Source: Nymphaea colorata (Eukaryota > Streptophyta > Magnoliopsida > Nymphaeales > Nymphaeaceae). From it: a DNA stretch of 64,000 nt. The notes beneath the pieces were generated by a model. It searched no databases and was not told where the DNA came from. It saw nothing but the letters and a program-made list of their open reading frames with translations. The stretch is from contig NC_045147.1 in the NCBI RefSeq assembly GCF_008831285.2, positions 14,858,854 to 14,922,853 on the forward strand, read 5' to 3'. Shown here piece after piece: positions 1 to 11,885 of the stretch; the first letter of the stretch is position 1; each line of letters opens with the position of its first letter. The position numbers and the translations under genes were made by a program.

Positions 1-1074
1 TTAAACATAGATCTCCCAAAATGATAATAAAAGAGAAAACAGTCTGGTCTTTTCAAGTATAATTTTTTTTATTTCAGTTATTATCTTTATTTCTTTCGTG
101 TTTTAGACATGTTTCCTGTTCTCTTTCATACTTGTCTAGTTGTTTGTTTTGTCATGTCTCATAAATGAGGGCTTTCTATGCAAGGTTATTTCATTTTCAT
201 TTTTGTAGTTATCACCACTCTTAGTTTTTTACATGCTGAGATTTTTATAAGAGTTCCCCAGGATTGATAAGAAAATCTATAATATCGTAACTTTGTCCAC
301 ATTTTTTCACTTGAGCCTTAATTCCTTGTTGTTCATTTTTTTTTTCTCAACAAGAGCCAAACTTTGTGACACTATTAGAAACCATGTTATTATTTTTAAG
401 TAATTTTGCAATTTGGCCATCAAGTTATTGGCACTATATGGGCTCTTATTTAATTTTTTATATCCTTGAATAACACATCTAAGCATGTAACTTGCAAAAA
501 CTCACACACACACACACTCTCTTTCTCTCTCTCTCTCTCTCCTCGTTGATTTGAGTAATAGATACAAATCAGTCTTGACTATTACCCAGCGAAAGCGGAG
601 TCTTATGATAACAAATAAACATCAAAAGGATACCAGAAGAACTCCAAACTAAGAGGACCTTTAAATGTAAAAAATAACAACCATTAATAAAAAATCAGTT
701 AAATGATAACCCTTTTGCAGACCATGTAAATAAAGGTTATATAATCAATCAAATGTAAAAAAGATTATTAGAATATAAAAAAATAGAAAGGAAGAGAAGA
801 CACATTTTTTTGTTAAAGAACATACATGCAAAAGCAATCCTGAGATTTCTGCATCTAACTCAATATTATTAATACTTATGAATTCCTACAGTTTCAAGGA
901 TTATAATAGATTATCATTCAAACATCAATTCTAAATTTGTAGCTTAGTGACACAATTCTTTGGATTAATTATCAATATATGTGATTACTAATTAAGCCAT
1001 CCGACTCAAGCCCCAATTTTAGACTTTTAGTTATGATGTGGTTAGCAAGCTTGCCTAAGACCTACCAATTAAGA

Positions 1075-1338
1075 GTGCACGACAGGCCGGGCCTGGGCCG
1101 TAAAAGGGCCTCCGGCCAGACAACTTCTTAGGCTGGCCGAGTCCAGTCGGGCCTGACAATATATATATTTTGTATGACATTTTTTATATATTTTTCATTA
1201 TAAATATATGTTTATATATTAAATTCATATATTTTAAAATAATTTTTATTAAAATCAGGCTGCACCAGGCCATACGCATGGGCTCAAGCCCAACTTTGAA
1301 TTGAGAGGGCCAGCCCGGCCCGGCCTGATGCCCAGCGT
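1075..1338. repeat. Repeat with GC-rich inverted arms around an AT-rich core
   Basis: Left arm carries CAGGCCGGGCCTGGGCC; the right arm, read on the other strand, carries CAGGCCGGGCCGGGC. About 130 bp of almost pure A/T separates the arms. The arrangement resembles a non-autonomous DNA transposon, but no convincing target-site duplication was found. Stretches of similar composition occur at 11791-11885 and 28456-28605. Confidence 0.45.
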
Positions 1339-2670
1339 TACTACCAATCTAAGTAGGCACATGAAAGCATCTAGCTGACAACAAGTAGTCTGTTTTGCCA
1401 CGCATTGATTAGGGGAAGACTTGGCTGCAACCAAGTCGGCCCAAAAGGGTCTAAAAGTTGAGAAAGGTTTAAGACTGCACGTGGACTAGAGAACTGAGAA
1501 AGAAAAAATAAATTAGAACAAAATGGTGATTTCAGATTAAGGACATGCATATTGCAGTTTGAACAGAAATTGCCTAATAGCAGAAGCCAGAGATTATTGA
1601 TGGGGTGCAGGTGGAGCATTTTTAGAAAGACATAGCCGCAGGTGCGCGTGTTTGTGTGCATATATGTATATATAAATATACAAACAACAAAATTAACAAG
1701 TAATAATTAGCAAGCCACGATTCTATCAATGATTCAACCAAAAAGAAAAAGCAAATTGTTTGCTGCTGCAGCCACACCCAAGTTATGTTGACTCTGGTGC
1801 GGCATTAGTCAGTGTTACTTAAAAGATGACACGACAAGTGGAAGCCAGAGGCAGCCAACCAACAAGCGTTTGATGAATTGGAAGAAAACAAACAAAGAAT
1901 ATAAAAAGAAGGATTATCAGAACTTGAATTGGAAGTGGAAAGGGAATCACACTATTACGATATTTTGCTAACATTATTAACAGCATTCAGAATCTTCAGA
2001 TAGTGATAATATCATGCAATATTTTCAAAATGTCAGTGAAATTGGTGACTATAACTCTAACAAAAGAAAATAATTAACAAGATTAATGTATATTTCCTTT
2101 TACAACCAAAACAATAAAAACTAATTTCTGAAAATTATGTCTCCAGTATTAATGAAACTTTAAGGCCCTTAATTTATGGCCACATTTACTTATTTAGGAA
2201 AAGCTTGCAAGAAGCATGACAAGAAACACAAGAGGCATGGCCGACACAACTGTACTGGATGGAAAGCAATAAAAAAGACAAAAATGAAGAATAAAAAAGA
2301 AGCAAAGAAAAATTCATTTAAGGGACAGGTACACAACAAGCTAATTATTGCTACAATGTGCATTAGTGTAATGGGATGTGGTTTCATCCATCCCTAATTA
2401 TATTCAAGAATCAAGAGAAGGATGCAGTTCTAACTATTAAAGTGTGGAATGGACACATTCAAACAGTATTTGCAGGATACAAAACCTTGCAGTGTGACTC
2501 CAGATTACAGAGTGCATGAAATATGTAAGAACAGTTACAGCTTCACATGACACTATGACAGAATTTGCAAAAGATGTATCATGACCAAGAGGATGAAAGC
2601 CTCACAATAAAACAGAAATATTAGTAGCCCAAACGGGCAAACACTAACACTAGAAAAATTCAAGCTCCCA

Positions 2671-2671
<1 letters not shown>

Positions 2672-2714
<43 letters not shown>
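2672..2714. repeat. (TA)n microsatellite
   Basis: Uninterrupted TA tract of roughly 43 bases, followed directly by GAGATC. No inverted-repeat element is attached to it, unlike the tracts at 20857, 25399 and 55126. Confidence 0.9.
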
Positions 2715-2718
<4 letters not shown>

Positions 2719-2930
2719 TCAAATACAAGAATAACGAGTTAAGGGCTTAGACAGAAATGCATAGTGTAGAATTCTACTACAAATACATCTCCAATACATA
2801 CTAGGCGGACACAGAAGCATGACATGATTAATTGGAGGACAGTGCTGAAAACAATACATCCATTGTTTATTCAGCTCATAAGGGAAAACGGGCCATCCCA
2901 GCAGCCAAGAATCATGAACAAAGGATTTAC

Positions 2931-5900
2931 CATCGCCAAATTCTTCTCTACACCAACTCCTTTCTGGAACATCTTCCCAAGTTGGTAATATGCCTTTGGT
3001 TGACCATAGTTGGCTGCAGCAATGAAATGACGACTTGCATCTGCCAGACTTTTCTTCACACCAATCCCTTTGAGATATAGCACCCCTAAGTTATAGTGAC
3101 CACTCGGATCATCATGCTTAGCAGCTCTCTCAAAGTACTCCTTAGCCTACAGAGAAAACGTATTAATTCAGTAAAAACAATCTGAGAAACTTAAAGATGG
3201 AATGCAAAGTAGAAGATTATTTCATAGTTACACAAAAAATGACACCATAGAATTAACCAACATGACAGCTCAGAAAGCCATGGTTCAAAAGTTGATAAAT
3301 ATGATAGTAAAATATCTTGGTCTCAGAACTGCAGATGTATGATACACATCCAGGCGGCACATTCATTCACAGGGAATGTCTATGCTGCAACCGTAAGGTA
3401 ATCTAAATGTCCTTACATGTCAAGAAAATAGATCTATATGCTCCAGTTGATTAGCTTCAGATATTCAAGTTGAAGGATGTCAAAATAGATCTATATGCCC
3501 CAGAATGCCTCTCCTTGCAAGAAGCATGATGATCTGAGCATATGCACGTGCAAACACACATATAGATGTCAAGGAAGGGAAGCACGTCAACTATCATTTA
3601 GCATGCATGCACACACACATATATATGGACAGACACACACACATATTCTGTCTATAATAGACTGCATGTGCAATCTAGCTGAGTTGTTTTGACACAATCT
3701 GATGGCATAGATATCTCCAGCATGTTTCAGAAGGTAAAAACTGAGGTTTTTTTTTTTTTTTTGGGTCAAGAAACCACATCTCTTCATTACACAAATTTGA
3801 TGCATCGTCAGACATTGATTTTGGGGCATCCATGGATATACACAATGTTCCTACCACTTAAAAGTTGATCTCCACTAATCCAACTCTTTGGATGATACCT
3901 ACAGGATAGGATTTACAAAATGCAAGAACATGAAAAAGCAAGCCGATTGCACATCCCATCAACAGTAGAAAATTCTAATCTTCATTCTGATCAAATGTTT
4001 GACAGCAGCCAACCCATCTTGTGGTGATCAGCACATATCTCTCTTGAATGTATCCAAACTCAATCTCTGGTTCATATCTCATGGACCAATCTTCCTTGCA
4101 AAGGCAAAAATTTAGAGGTACTCCTAAGACCCGTCGTCACACATAAACTAAGCAAACAATTAAAAGATGCTTGGAATGTGAGAAGCAGGGAAAACCCTGA
4201 GCTAATACAAAGGCAAGAACACTTCCCTGCAAAGTGCCATTAATTGATCGTAAGGACATCAGACAGACATGCATGAACCCATATACAGGAACAAAAACAG
4301 AATCACCTTGATATTAAACCACAATGGACATGTTGCACAATCTGACAAGGACTACCTAACACATACCCACACTCACACACACGCATGCCACACCTATGAA
4401 GATATACATACACATGTACATGCGTGTGCATGTGTGGAGAAAGCAACTTATTCATCACCTAGATGATAGTATCCAACAACTCGTAAGCACATTCAGTCAG
4501 ACACAAATTATTTCAGTCAGCACCAATTAAGAATGAAAAATGGCCCCTATCAGCCATCATAATTCATTGGCGAGGTCAAAAGTCAAGCCTCTTCTCTTTA
4601 TAACAAAGATGAAGCAGCAAAGGCCATGAGAAAGAGAGGTTGCATGTTCAGTTACTCAGTTTGCTGCTAAACTACATAATATAGAACAATGATAATTTCT
4701 GGTAATTTCCATCAGTCTCAAAAGGCACTGATTCGAAATCCTGCTCAGAGTAGACAGTTTGTTCCTTCATATGAATAATGCCTACATGGAACTTAAGATT
4801 CAATATTTAATGTGAGCTTCTTCCTTTGGTTACAGATGAATGGCCCAAAAACCATGACTAGCAGACTGATAAAACTGAGCTCCGCCTAGCAGCCAGATCA
4901 ACCCCCAGGTACCCCTGAAGTAGTATTTGCCAAGTTGGAACATTTGCCTTGGAGAGCTTAGATCGATTCACATAAGTAGTTTTTTTTTTTTCAAACAGAA
5001 AAGAGAGGAGATGTACCACATGTTTTCTCCTAATTCCTCAATGTAGTTGCTATGCAAACTATGTCATGCAGATGCAGGTTTGGAGTATGAAAGCGGAAGA
5101 AAGTGTACATCAGGAAGACTTACAAACAGTCATATGAGAATGACACCTCTGCGGTAACATGCACAGATTCATGCAATATCACATATAGTGCTCCAGGCAT
5201 CACGAGTGCTGGCTAAAAATCAAATGGCTGAAGCATGTTAAGACATACTAAACAATAATCAATGACCAAAAAAGAAGTAATGGATGTTTAGTCCTTTTTC
5301 TGTTTTGGACGTAGAAAACATTGTTTGAAATGGTTATAATTATTTCAAACCCTGATGACATGTACCCATGTAAGTACCAGCATAGGCATGCATTATGGTA
5401 ATAACCATATGGCCATCTTACCCAGTAAGAAATCTTCGAATACATAAGAACTTCTCTCACTTATGGCTTCATCCAACCAAGAAAGTCAATAAATATGGCA
5501 GAGAACCCAGTATGCTCATCACATTTTCACCTCCAATTGTATCTCTGATGCTTAAAGACCATCGCTGGGAACTAGCTTCATCCCTGGACCCTACTTGTTC
5601 TAATCAATGTTCGAGAACCAAAGACTCCCAAAGACCTTCCGCAAGACAATGCTAGGCACTCTCATAAAAAATTGGAATGGTGGAAGATAACAAATGTATG
5701 CAATGCTTGATGCTTAATGGTTGGGCGTGGTACTGACCAGAAGGGACACAAAAGTACAAACTACATGCCGCTTATCTAGAAGGAGAAAATGAGAAGTTTA
5801 AGCTGAACACAACCGTGATTGTAAGCTAGCATCTTCTCAACAATACAAATAGCATGAAGTATGAACAGAAGCTAATAGCACTAGATAAAGAAAACAATGT

Positions 5901-7095
5901 CTGGCCCAATTGCTTCCCAATACCTAAATAGACAAAGTTAGGCACAAAAAACAAAGTACGCAAATTACTTGAATAATAAGAACGAAAAGACAAGACAACA
6001 TCCTAAAAAGTAAGAATCTCTCTATACCTTCGTGTAGTTCTTCTTCTCTACGCCATAACCTTTAACATACAGGTAGCCAATTCCGTTGTAAGCCGAAATG
6101 AGCCGCTGCTTTGCTGCAAGCCTCAACCACTCCAAGGCCTTGGTGTAATTCTTCTCAACGCCAGCACCCCTGGCGTATATCTCTCCCAGGAGTTCCATGG
6201 ATCGAGGTTCGCCCTTGTCGACAGCCTTCAGGAACCAAGAGAGAGCTTTTGCGTGGTCGCGTCTCACCCCTCGCAACCCGAAGTAATAGATAAATCCGAG
6301 CTTGTACATGGCCGCGGAGCTCCCTTTCTGCGCCTGGTATTCCGTAATCTGGAAATCGTCGTCTTCCTCCCCCCGCAGCTTCCTCAGCGCCTCCTTGTTC
6401 TCCTCGGCGCCGTCGTTGATCCTCACCTGGTCGACTACCGGCGAGTCCTTGGAGATCAGGAAGCTGGCGAGAGCAGTCTCTGCCAGCTCACCGTAGAGCT
6501 TCACCGACTTGTCGTACATCTCCTGTCGGAAGTAGGTGTAGGCGAGAGCCATCTTCGACTGTGGATTGCCGCCTTCAGCCGCGAAGTAGTGATAAGTGAA
6601 CGCCTTGGAGGCGCTCCTATCGGCTCGGCAGCCGGCGCCGTGCAGGAACCCCATGACGGATTGGGCGTGTGCATGGCCCCGTCTCGCGATCTCGTCAATC
6701 GCGGCTACCGCCTCATCCATCGCGTCCAGATCGCCGGCGGCTGCAGCGTTGACCATCTGACGAACGCTGGAGAAGTACAGGGCGTCGTCGGCGGGGATGG
6801 AGGCGTTCCCGACCGGATCGGAGTCGAAGACAAGGCGCCAGGAGCCTGGATCGAGATCCTCATCGGGCTTGAGGTCGGCAGCGAAGTCGTCCCAATTGGA
6901 GGCAGCGGAGGAGTCTCCTCCAGCAGGTTCGTTGTCACCGGAGGCCTCGTCGTCGGAGGGAGGGCTTGAATCACCTTTGGGGTCAACGTTCTCTAGGATG
7001 AGAACCAAATGGCGGCCTAGAGAGGAGAGTGGGAAGGCGGAGAGGAGTAGGAGGGAGAGGATCAGGAGACGGAGGACCCAAGGAGCCCGATGCAT
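2931..7095 (-). CDS. HRD3A: HRD3/SEL1L-type ERAD adaptor, 5' part (exons 1-2 of a longer gene)
   Basis: SEL1L/HRD3 proteins span the ER membrane, recruit misfolded glycoproteins and hand them to the HRD1 ubiquitin ligase for ER-associated degradation. Exons: 6028-7095 and 2931-3146, joined in phase 0 with donor GTATAG and acceptor CTGTAG; the next donor (GTAAAT) lies just after ATG at 2931-2933. The 428 residues present start with a hydrophobic signal peptide (about residues 1-26, rich in Leu), then an acidic linker, then SEL1/TPR-like repeats, for example [20 protein letters not shown] and [20 protein letters not shown], continuing into exon 2 with [16 protein letters not shown] chose the ATG at 7095 rather than the in-frame ATG at 7287 because the signal peptide follows it directly. 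Plant HRD3 is close to 680 residues, so roughly a third, including the C-terminal membrane anchor, should lie beyond base 1. Symbol assigned by family; a paralogue such as HRD3B cannot be excluded. Confidence 0.88.
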
Positions 7096-7707
7096 CGTCG
7101 GAGAATCAGAAGACGGCCGCCGAGTCGGTCGAGGAAATGGCCGGACAAGATGGTTGTTAGTTCTGTCGAGACCCTCCCCTGCAAACGGGTTGGAATTTCC
7201 CCCGTATCGTATCCGATTTTTATAAAATGACTTCTTCTGTTGTCCATAAATTGAAAAACATACCTTCCTCCCACAAAAATAAACCAATAAATATATATAT
7301 CTCTACATTCATATATATATATATATATATAAAAGAACATTTCAACCTCTTCGAATGCACGTTATATTATGTGATATGTTCAATTACATTCATCCCATGC
7401 TTTACATCAGGTTGCTGTAATTGGGTAGAGGATGGAGTTCAAAAAATTAAACAGAGTCCAAGAAAGCTAAGGGATTTCAGCTTATTATATGAATATATAT
7501 ATATATATATAATGTTATTATATGGTTAAATATTTGAAGTATATCGCTAAAAATGTCATGAAACTATTACTAAAGTATTGCAACTGTTGCCACATTATTA
7601 ATCATTATTAATGTTTTGTAGCAAATGACTTTTGGTGATAAATTTTAAAAAATTTAGTCATTCGACAACATTTGGTAGTTATGCGGATTTTAATTTATAA
7701 TTAATAT

Positions 7708-7920
7708 ATATACACTAAACGACGACTCTAAAAAGCTTATACAGACATGAAACCAAAGCCATCCATCTTCAATGGACGGCCCCTTGTGGAACTATTCACA
7801 TGAAAAAATAAGAAACTTAAAAAAAAACAACAAATCAAAACCATCCGATCAAGAAGATGGATGGTTCAGGTTTAATGTCTCTTGATGACACCTAAAATCT
7901 AGAGTCACAGTTCAGTATAT
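7708..7920. mobile_element. MITE with long imperfect terminal inverted repeats, flanked by TATATA
   Basis: The two ends form imperfect inverted repeats of about 70 bases. Shared blocks are GACTCTA near each outer end, GACATNAAACC and CCATCCATCTTC further in. The boundary reads TATATACACTAAAC on the left and GTTCAGTATATAT on the right, so a TA target duplication is possible. No coding capacity. It resembles the TA-embedded family at 20857, 25399 and 55126 in design and in the ACTCTA and CATCCA words, but the sequence is different enough to call it a separate family. Confidence 0.6.
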
Positions 7921-8653
7921 ATTTAACATTCATAAGGAGAGTGTGAATATATATGTGGTTAAGAATTAAAAATCCAAAGATTCATATGATAAGATATGAT
8001 AGTTAGACTATGAGGTCGATCTCCATTTCTCCAAGATAAAGGTTGATCATCCTTGATGGTAGAGGGAAATGGGTCGGCAAGGTTAGTTGCCTAATCAAAT
8101 TTGTAGATTAAGAGTAGCTTTCCCTTTCCCCATCTAACAAAGATGATGATCAAGCAGATTTTCTACTTGGAAGAACTTAGTCATTAGTATTGGGTGTCTA
8201 TGGATATCCATCCAAGCTTGGATGGCACCAAAAATTTTCTTCACTTTAGCTCTCTTGATTTTATGGACACTTGAAGGAGTACTTAAGTTGTTGCTTGGGA
8301 AGTGTAATTTTCAAATGGATTAACAAGTTTGAATAGAATTTCAGGCCAATGTGAAGCTTTTGAAGTCACCTAAGACTGAAAATGACCCTTTTGTTGCATT
8401 TGAGTCTAGCGAGTGTTCACCTAAAGAAGTGAAGTCCTCTAAGTTCATCTTAGGATTCTATTGATCGATTTTTTTTTTTTTAAGTTTTTGGTAAAAGTTA
8501 AGTGAGTTCTATGAAATGGAAAATAAAGCTGGCCCTGATAGAAAAGGAAATAAAGATAATCCTTCATCTAAAGATAACAATGAAACAGAATCCAATGATA
8601 AAGGAAAGATGAATTTAGGTTGCACCTCCGATCTTAGATCCAAGGCTGCATTA

Positions 8654-9210
8654 GAATGTGTTTAGTCACAGAAAATGAGTTTTTTTTTTTTGAAAAAAAT
8701 ATTAAAAAACAGTGATAATTTAGCTTGCCATTTAAAACAAAAAAAAACGCGTCTTTTTTAAAAAGCATTAAAAACGAAAAAAATGCGTTTTTAAAGCATT
8801 TTTAACATGTTTTTTTAATGTCAAACAGTTTTTTTATTTCTTATTTGTTGCAAATCTATTTATCTTCTGAAGTTTGTGTTATTAGTTTTTCACTTGTTTT
8901 ATTTTTCTTCCATTTTTAGCTTTTTAAAATTTTTAAAAAATTACTGTATTTTTCTCATTTTTTTCTTATTTTTTTCAAGCTCGTGTATTATACCCGAGAA
9001 AAGCCTCACTTTTTAAAACTCCGAGACATTATTTGTGACTAAACTAAAGTTCAAATTATGGATCTTAATAACATGGATCTTGAATCCACGTTACATGTAA
9101 AAAACTGTGGATTTAAGATCGGACGGGGGAAGGGAGGTCCAACCTTAAATCCGCAGATCTGAGATCCTATTGATCTCAAATCACCGTCAATCGGTGAAAC
9201 AAACACACCC
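8654..9210. mobile_element. Tourist-like (PIF/Harbinger-type) non-autonomous element
   Basis: The left end reads GAATGTGTTTAGTCAC and the right end, on the opposite strand, GGGTGTGTTTGTTTCAC. Both ends are flanked by TTA (8651-8653 and 9211-9213), the target duplication typical of PIF/Harbinger and Tourist elements. The 557-bp interior is rich in A- and T-runs with no open frame of interest. The GGGTGTGTTT terminus is a common Tourist-type end in plants; assignment is by ends and duplication only. Confidence 0.5.
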
Positions 9211-9399
9211 TTAAGGCAACAAAGGACCTAGTGATGATAGGCTTGACAAATTTGTAGCCAGTATAGATACTGAAACCAAGGATTAGATGCATGCAATGGA
9301 GATCATATCAATGAAAAGCTTCTCCTCGTGAAGTTGTTGAGAGAGTGAGGAAAAGAGGATTAGGGGCAGAGTCATTCAGACTAAACTCGGTCTCATTGT

Positions 9400-10250
9400 G
9401 CATATGTTGGTTTTTCAAAGATGCTTGGCTCGCCTTGGAGCAGTCCTTTGTGTAAGCTTCGAACATGCAAAAACTTCATATCAAGAACGATCTTAAAACA
9501 CCAAGGGCTCTTGTACCATGCATGGTAGATTACCTCACAAAGATAAAATTTTTGGTTGATTCTCTTAGTGTTGTTAATTAGGAGATTAAAGACCATGATA
9601 TTGCCCTCTGTACACTTGTGGTCCACCTACTTCGTATGGAAGCTTTGTCATAACAGTTACTGACCTTAGGCAATTGCTTTCACTTCTCAAATTTTTAAGA
9701 CTTACTGCTGAATCAAGAAAAGAGAATCCATCATTTACGTAGTTTGTATGAGCAAGTGACAAATGAATCTACTGCCGTGAATTAATAGCATAGTTGATCT
9801 AATCATAGTTTATGTATGTATTTTAACATCTCTCGGCAGCATGGACACGTTGTAAGTGTCTCATAAATTTGCTCCTAAGTTTGAAGCAGGTTTATGGAAC
9901 AATAGTTTTAGTGTCCGATGAACCTGCTTCAATCTTTTGAGCAAATTTATAGGATTTTAACACACAAAGTACCTTTGCTACCAAGCCACCCTTGGGCTCG
10001 AATTAATAAAGACAATTTCTCTTGGTATCCTAGCACTGGTGCATTGATGATCACTATATCATATAATGAACCACAAAATATTGTTGTTGGGAATGGGGCG
10101 GCTCTTCCTATTACAAGTTCAGGCAATACAATGCTTAAAACTATGTTTCTCAAGCTTTAATTCTCTACAATGTGTTACATGTTGCAGGTATTCAAAAGCA
10201 ATTACTTTTAGTTGCAGGTCTAGGTGATCCGAATATTCAAGTGTTGGACA
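9400..10250 (+). pseudogene. Decayed Ty1-copia retrotransposon fragment (gag to pre-integrase)
   Basis: Three pieces of a copia polyprotein appear in the expected order with stops and frameshifts between them. At about 9420-9660 a gag-like stretch reads AWLALEQSFV, then VDYLTKIKFLVDSLSVVN, with in-frame stops. At about 10000-10145 the protease-region signature is FSWYPSTGA followed by PQNIVVGNGAALPITSSGN, where an intact element would carry an aspartic-protease DSGA-type motif. At about 10170-10225, in another frame, VLHVAGIQKQLLLVAGL matches the usual sequence before the GAG-pre-integrase domain. Reverse transcriptase and LTRs were not found, so this is a truncated, dead copy. Confidence 0.7.
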
Positions 10251-11790
10251 ATTTGAGAAAACAACCGTTCATGTTTTACATTCCAGTAACTATTAGGAAA
10301 ATACATCGACTACTGTTTCATTATGCTGAAATGCATGTCACTCACTCTTCTTTTAAAGATCAAACATGCATATTTAGAGGGCTGCACTGTATGCATCAAA
10401 GAAGGTTTCAAATATTGTTCTTCTGTTAGTATACGATTTTTCAAGGTTTTGTTGGCCGTTTCCTGTAATGTATAACTCAGATGTTCAATGTCGTTCTTAA
10501 ACATTTACAACCATCGTGGAAAACAAGTTGAATCTTGCAGTAAAGTTTTTCTTTTTGAGAGCTGGGTTTTTAGTTGGTTTCCTGTTTAGGGTTTTCAACA
10601 TATCTGATTTGGAACAGATATCCAACCGAACTATTCCGAAAGAATCAAGTATGGAAAAAAGTTTAGTATCCGATTAAAAATTCAGATTTAAGAAGTGGTA
10701 GTCGTTCAGATTCGAATTCAGATATATATAAATATCTGATCGGATTCATAGATCGGATTTAGTTTTAAATAGTTACCATATATTCAATGCTCTTATGTTT
10801 TGAAAATCAACCAGATTCAATGCAGAATTTGGATTTGGATTCAAATGGCTTAAACGTGAGTTCATGGGCTGAAGCCTTTCAAACTGCCATTTATTTAGTA
10901 ATTGCATGCGGAGTCGAATTCTAGGAGGGAAGATACCATTTGAACTTCTCTTGAATCAGCTTCCTCTTTAGAACTATTTTTGAATTTTTGGCACTATGTG
11001 CTCTCCATTTTGGTGTTTTAAATCGACAAAACAAGATGCAAACCAAAACCAAGCCGTGTGGTTTCATCAATCATGGAGTTCAATCATAAGGGTTACAACT
11101 ATTTTGAACCTGTTTCGAAAATAATTTATATCTCCAGAAATTTTTCTTTAAGGAGGCTAACTTCATGTTTGACAGTACTTCCATGCCTTAACCCGAGCAA
11201 AAAAAGGTCATGCAATGGTTATCTAAACCCAACTCAGTTCAGTCTAGTGGAACAGGACATGCAATAAACATAGTTATTTTGAATGAGTCACTTCATATTC
11301 TTACAAGTGGCTTTGTAATGACTTATAAACTTATGTTTTCATGTGTTGTAATGTATCCATTTATCATTGATCAAGTCCACGTATAGAGAAGACTATAGCT
11401 AATCAATTTGGGCACATAATCGTTTGTGATAGAGAGGCAGATGGGCCGTTTGACAACGGGAAAAATAACAAACTATTTTATGAAATTGTTCTAAAGATTA
11501 GCGCAGATTCATAAAATGCTTTAATACCCCGTGCCCTAGTTTAATTTTATAACTTCTTTTTTGTATCAAACTGAATTTGACCAAGGGGCACATTAGAATC
11601 GAGTAGATTGGGTGGTTTATGTCAATTTTGTTTTGCCACTTCATTTGATTATGAGACATTGTTTAATTTATATATGGATCTATCTGCTTTTTGGTCCTTC
11701 TTTTGTTTCTCTCATCCTCCTCATTTGTTATGTATTGGAGGTGAGTGCATTTATTTTGCTTATAGTGGAACAAAGTATGTGAAAAGATTG

Positions 11791-11885
11791 TAAGGCTGGG
11801 CACTGGGCCGGTACCTAGTACCCGGCCCGGACCCTGGCCAGGAAAAAGGGCACCGGGCCGGCCCGATAAGCGCGGGTGTGCCTAA
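11791..11885. repeat. GC-rich repeat arm next to AT-rich DNA
   Basis: A block with GGGCACTGGGCCGGTACC and CCCGGCCCGGACCC lies in otherwise AT-rich DNA and is followed by a long A/T stretch. It looks like the same kind of repeat as 1075-1338, but no clear opposite arm was found. Confidence 0.35.

Larger units (their letters stand above)
1..2930. other. Left-edge stretch, probably intron 2 of the HRD3-type gene; no exon seen
   Basis: No exon of the HRD3-type gene or of any other gene could be recognised on either strand. Because the gene starting at 7095 on the minus strand is cut after its second exon, this stretch is most simply read as its second intron, with the remaining exons beyond base 1. 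It holds a CT/CA microsatellite near 504-541, a GC-rich inverted-arm repeat at about 1075-1338 and a (TA)n tract near 2672-2714. Short open frames here have no recognisable domain and biased, low-complexity composition. Confidence 0.5.

Noticed and set aside
6253-6969. Plus-strand open frame of 238 codons opposite the HRD3-type exon
   Set aside because: It is the antisense shadow of a GC-rich exon whose minus-strand reading has a signal peptide and SEL1 repeats; the plus-strand product has no known motif.
8000-8640. Possible LINE-type (DUF4283-like) remnant
   Set aside because: Some words look like a decayed coding region, but stops occur in every frame and no convincing motif could be aligned by eye.
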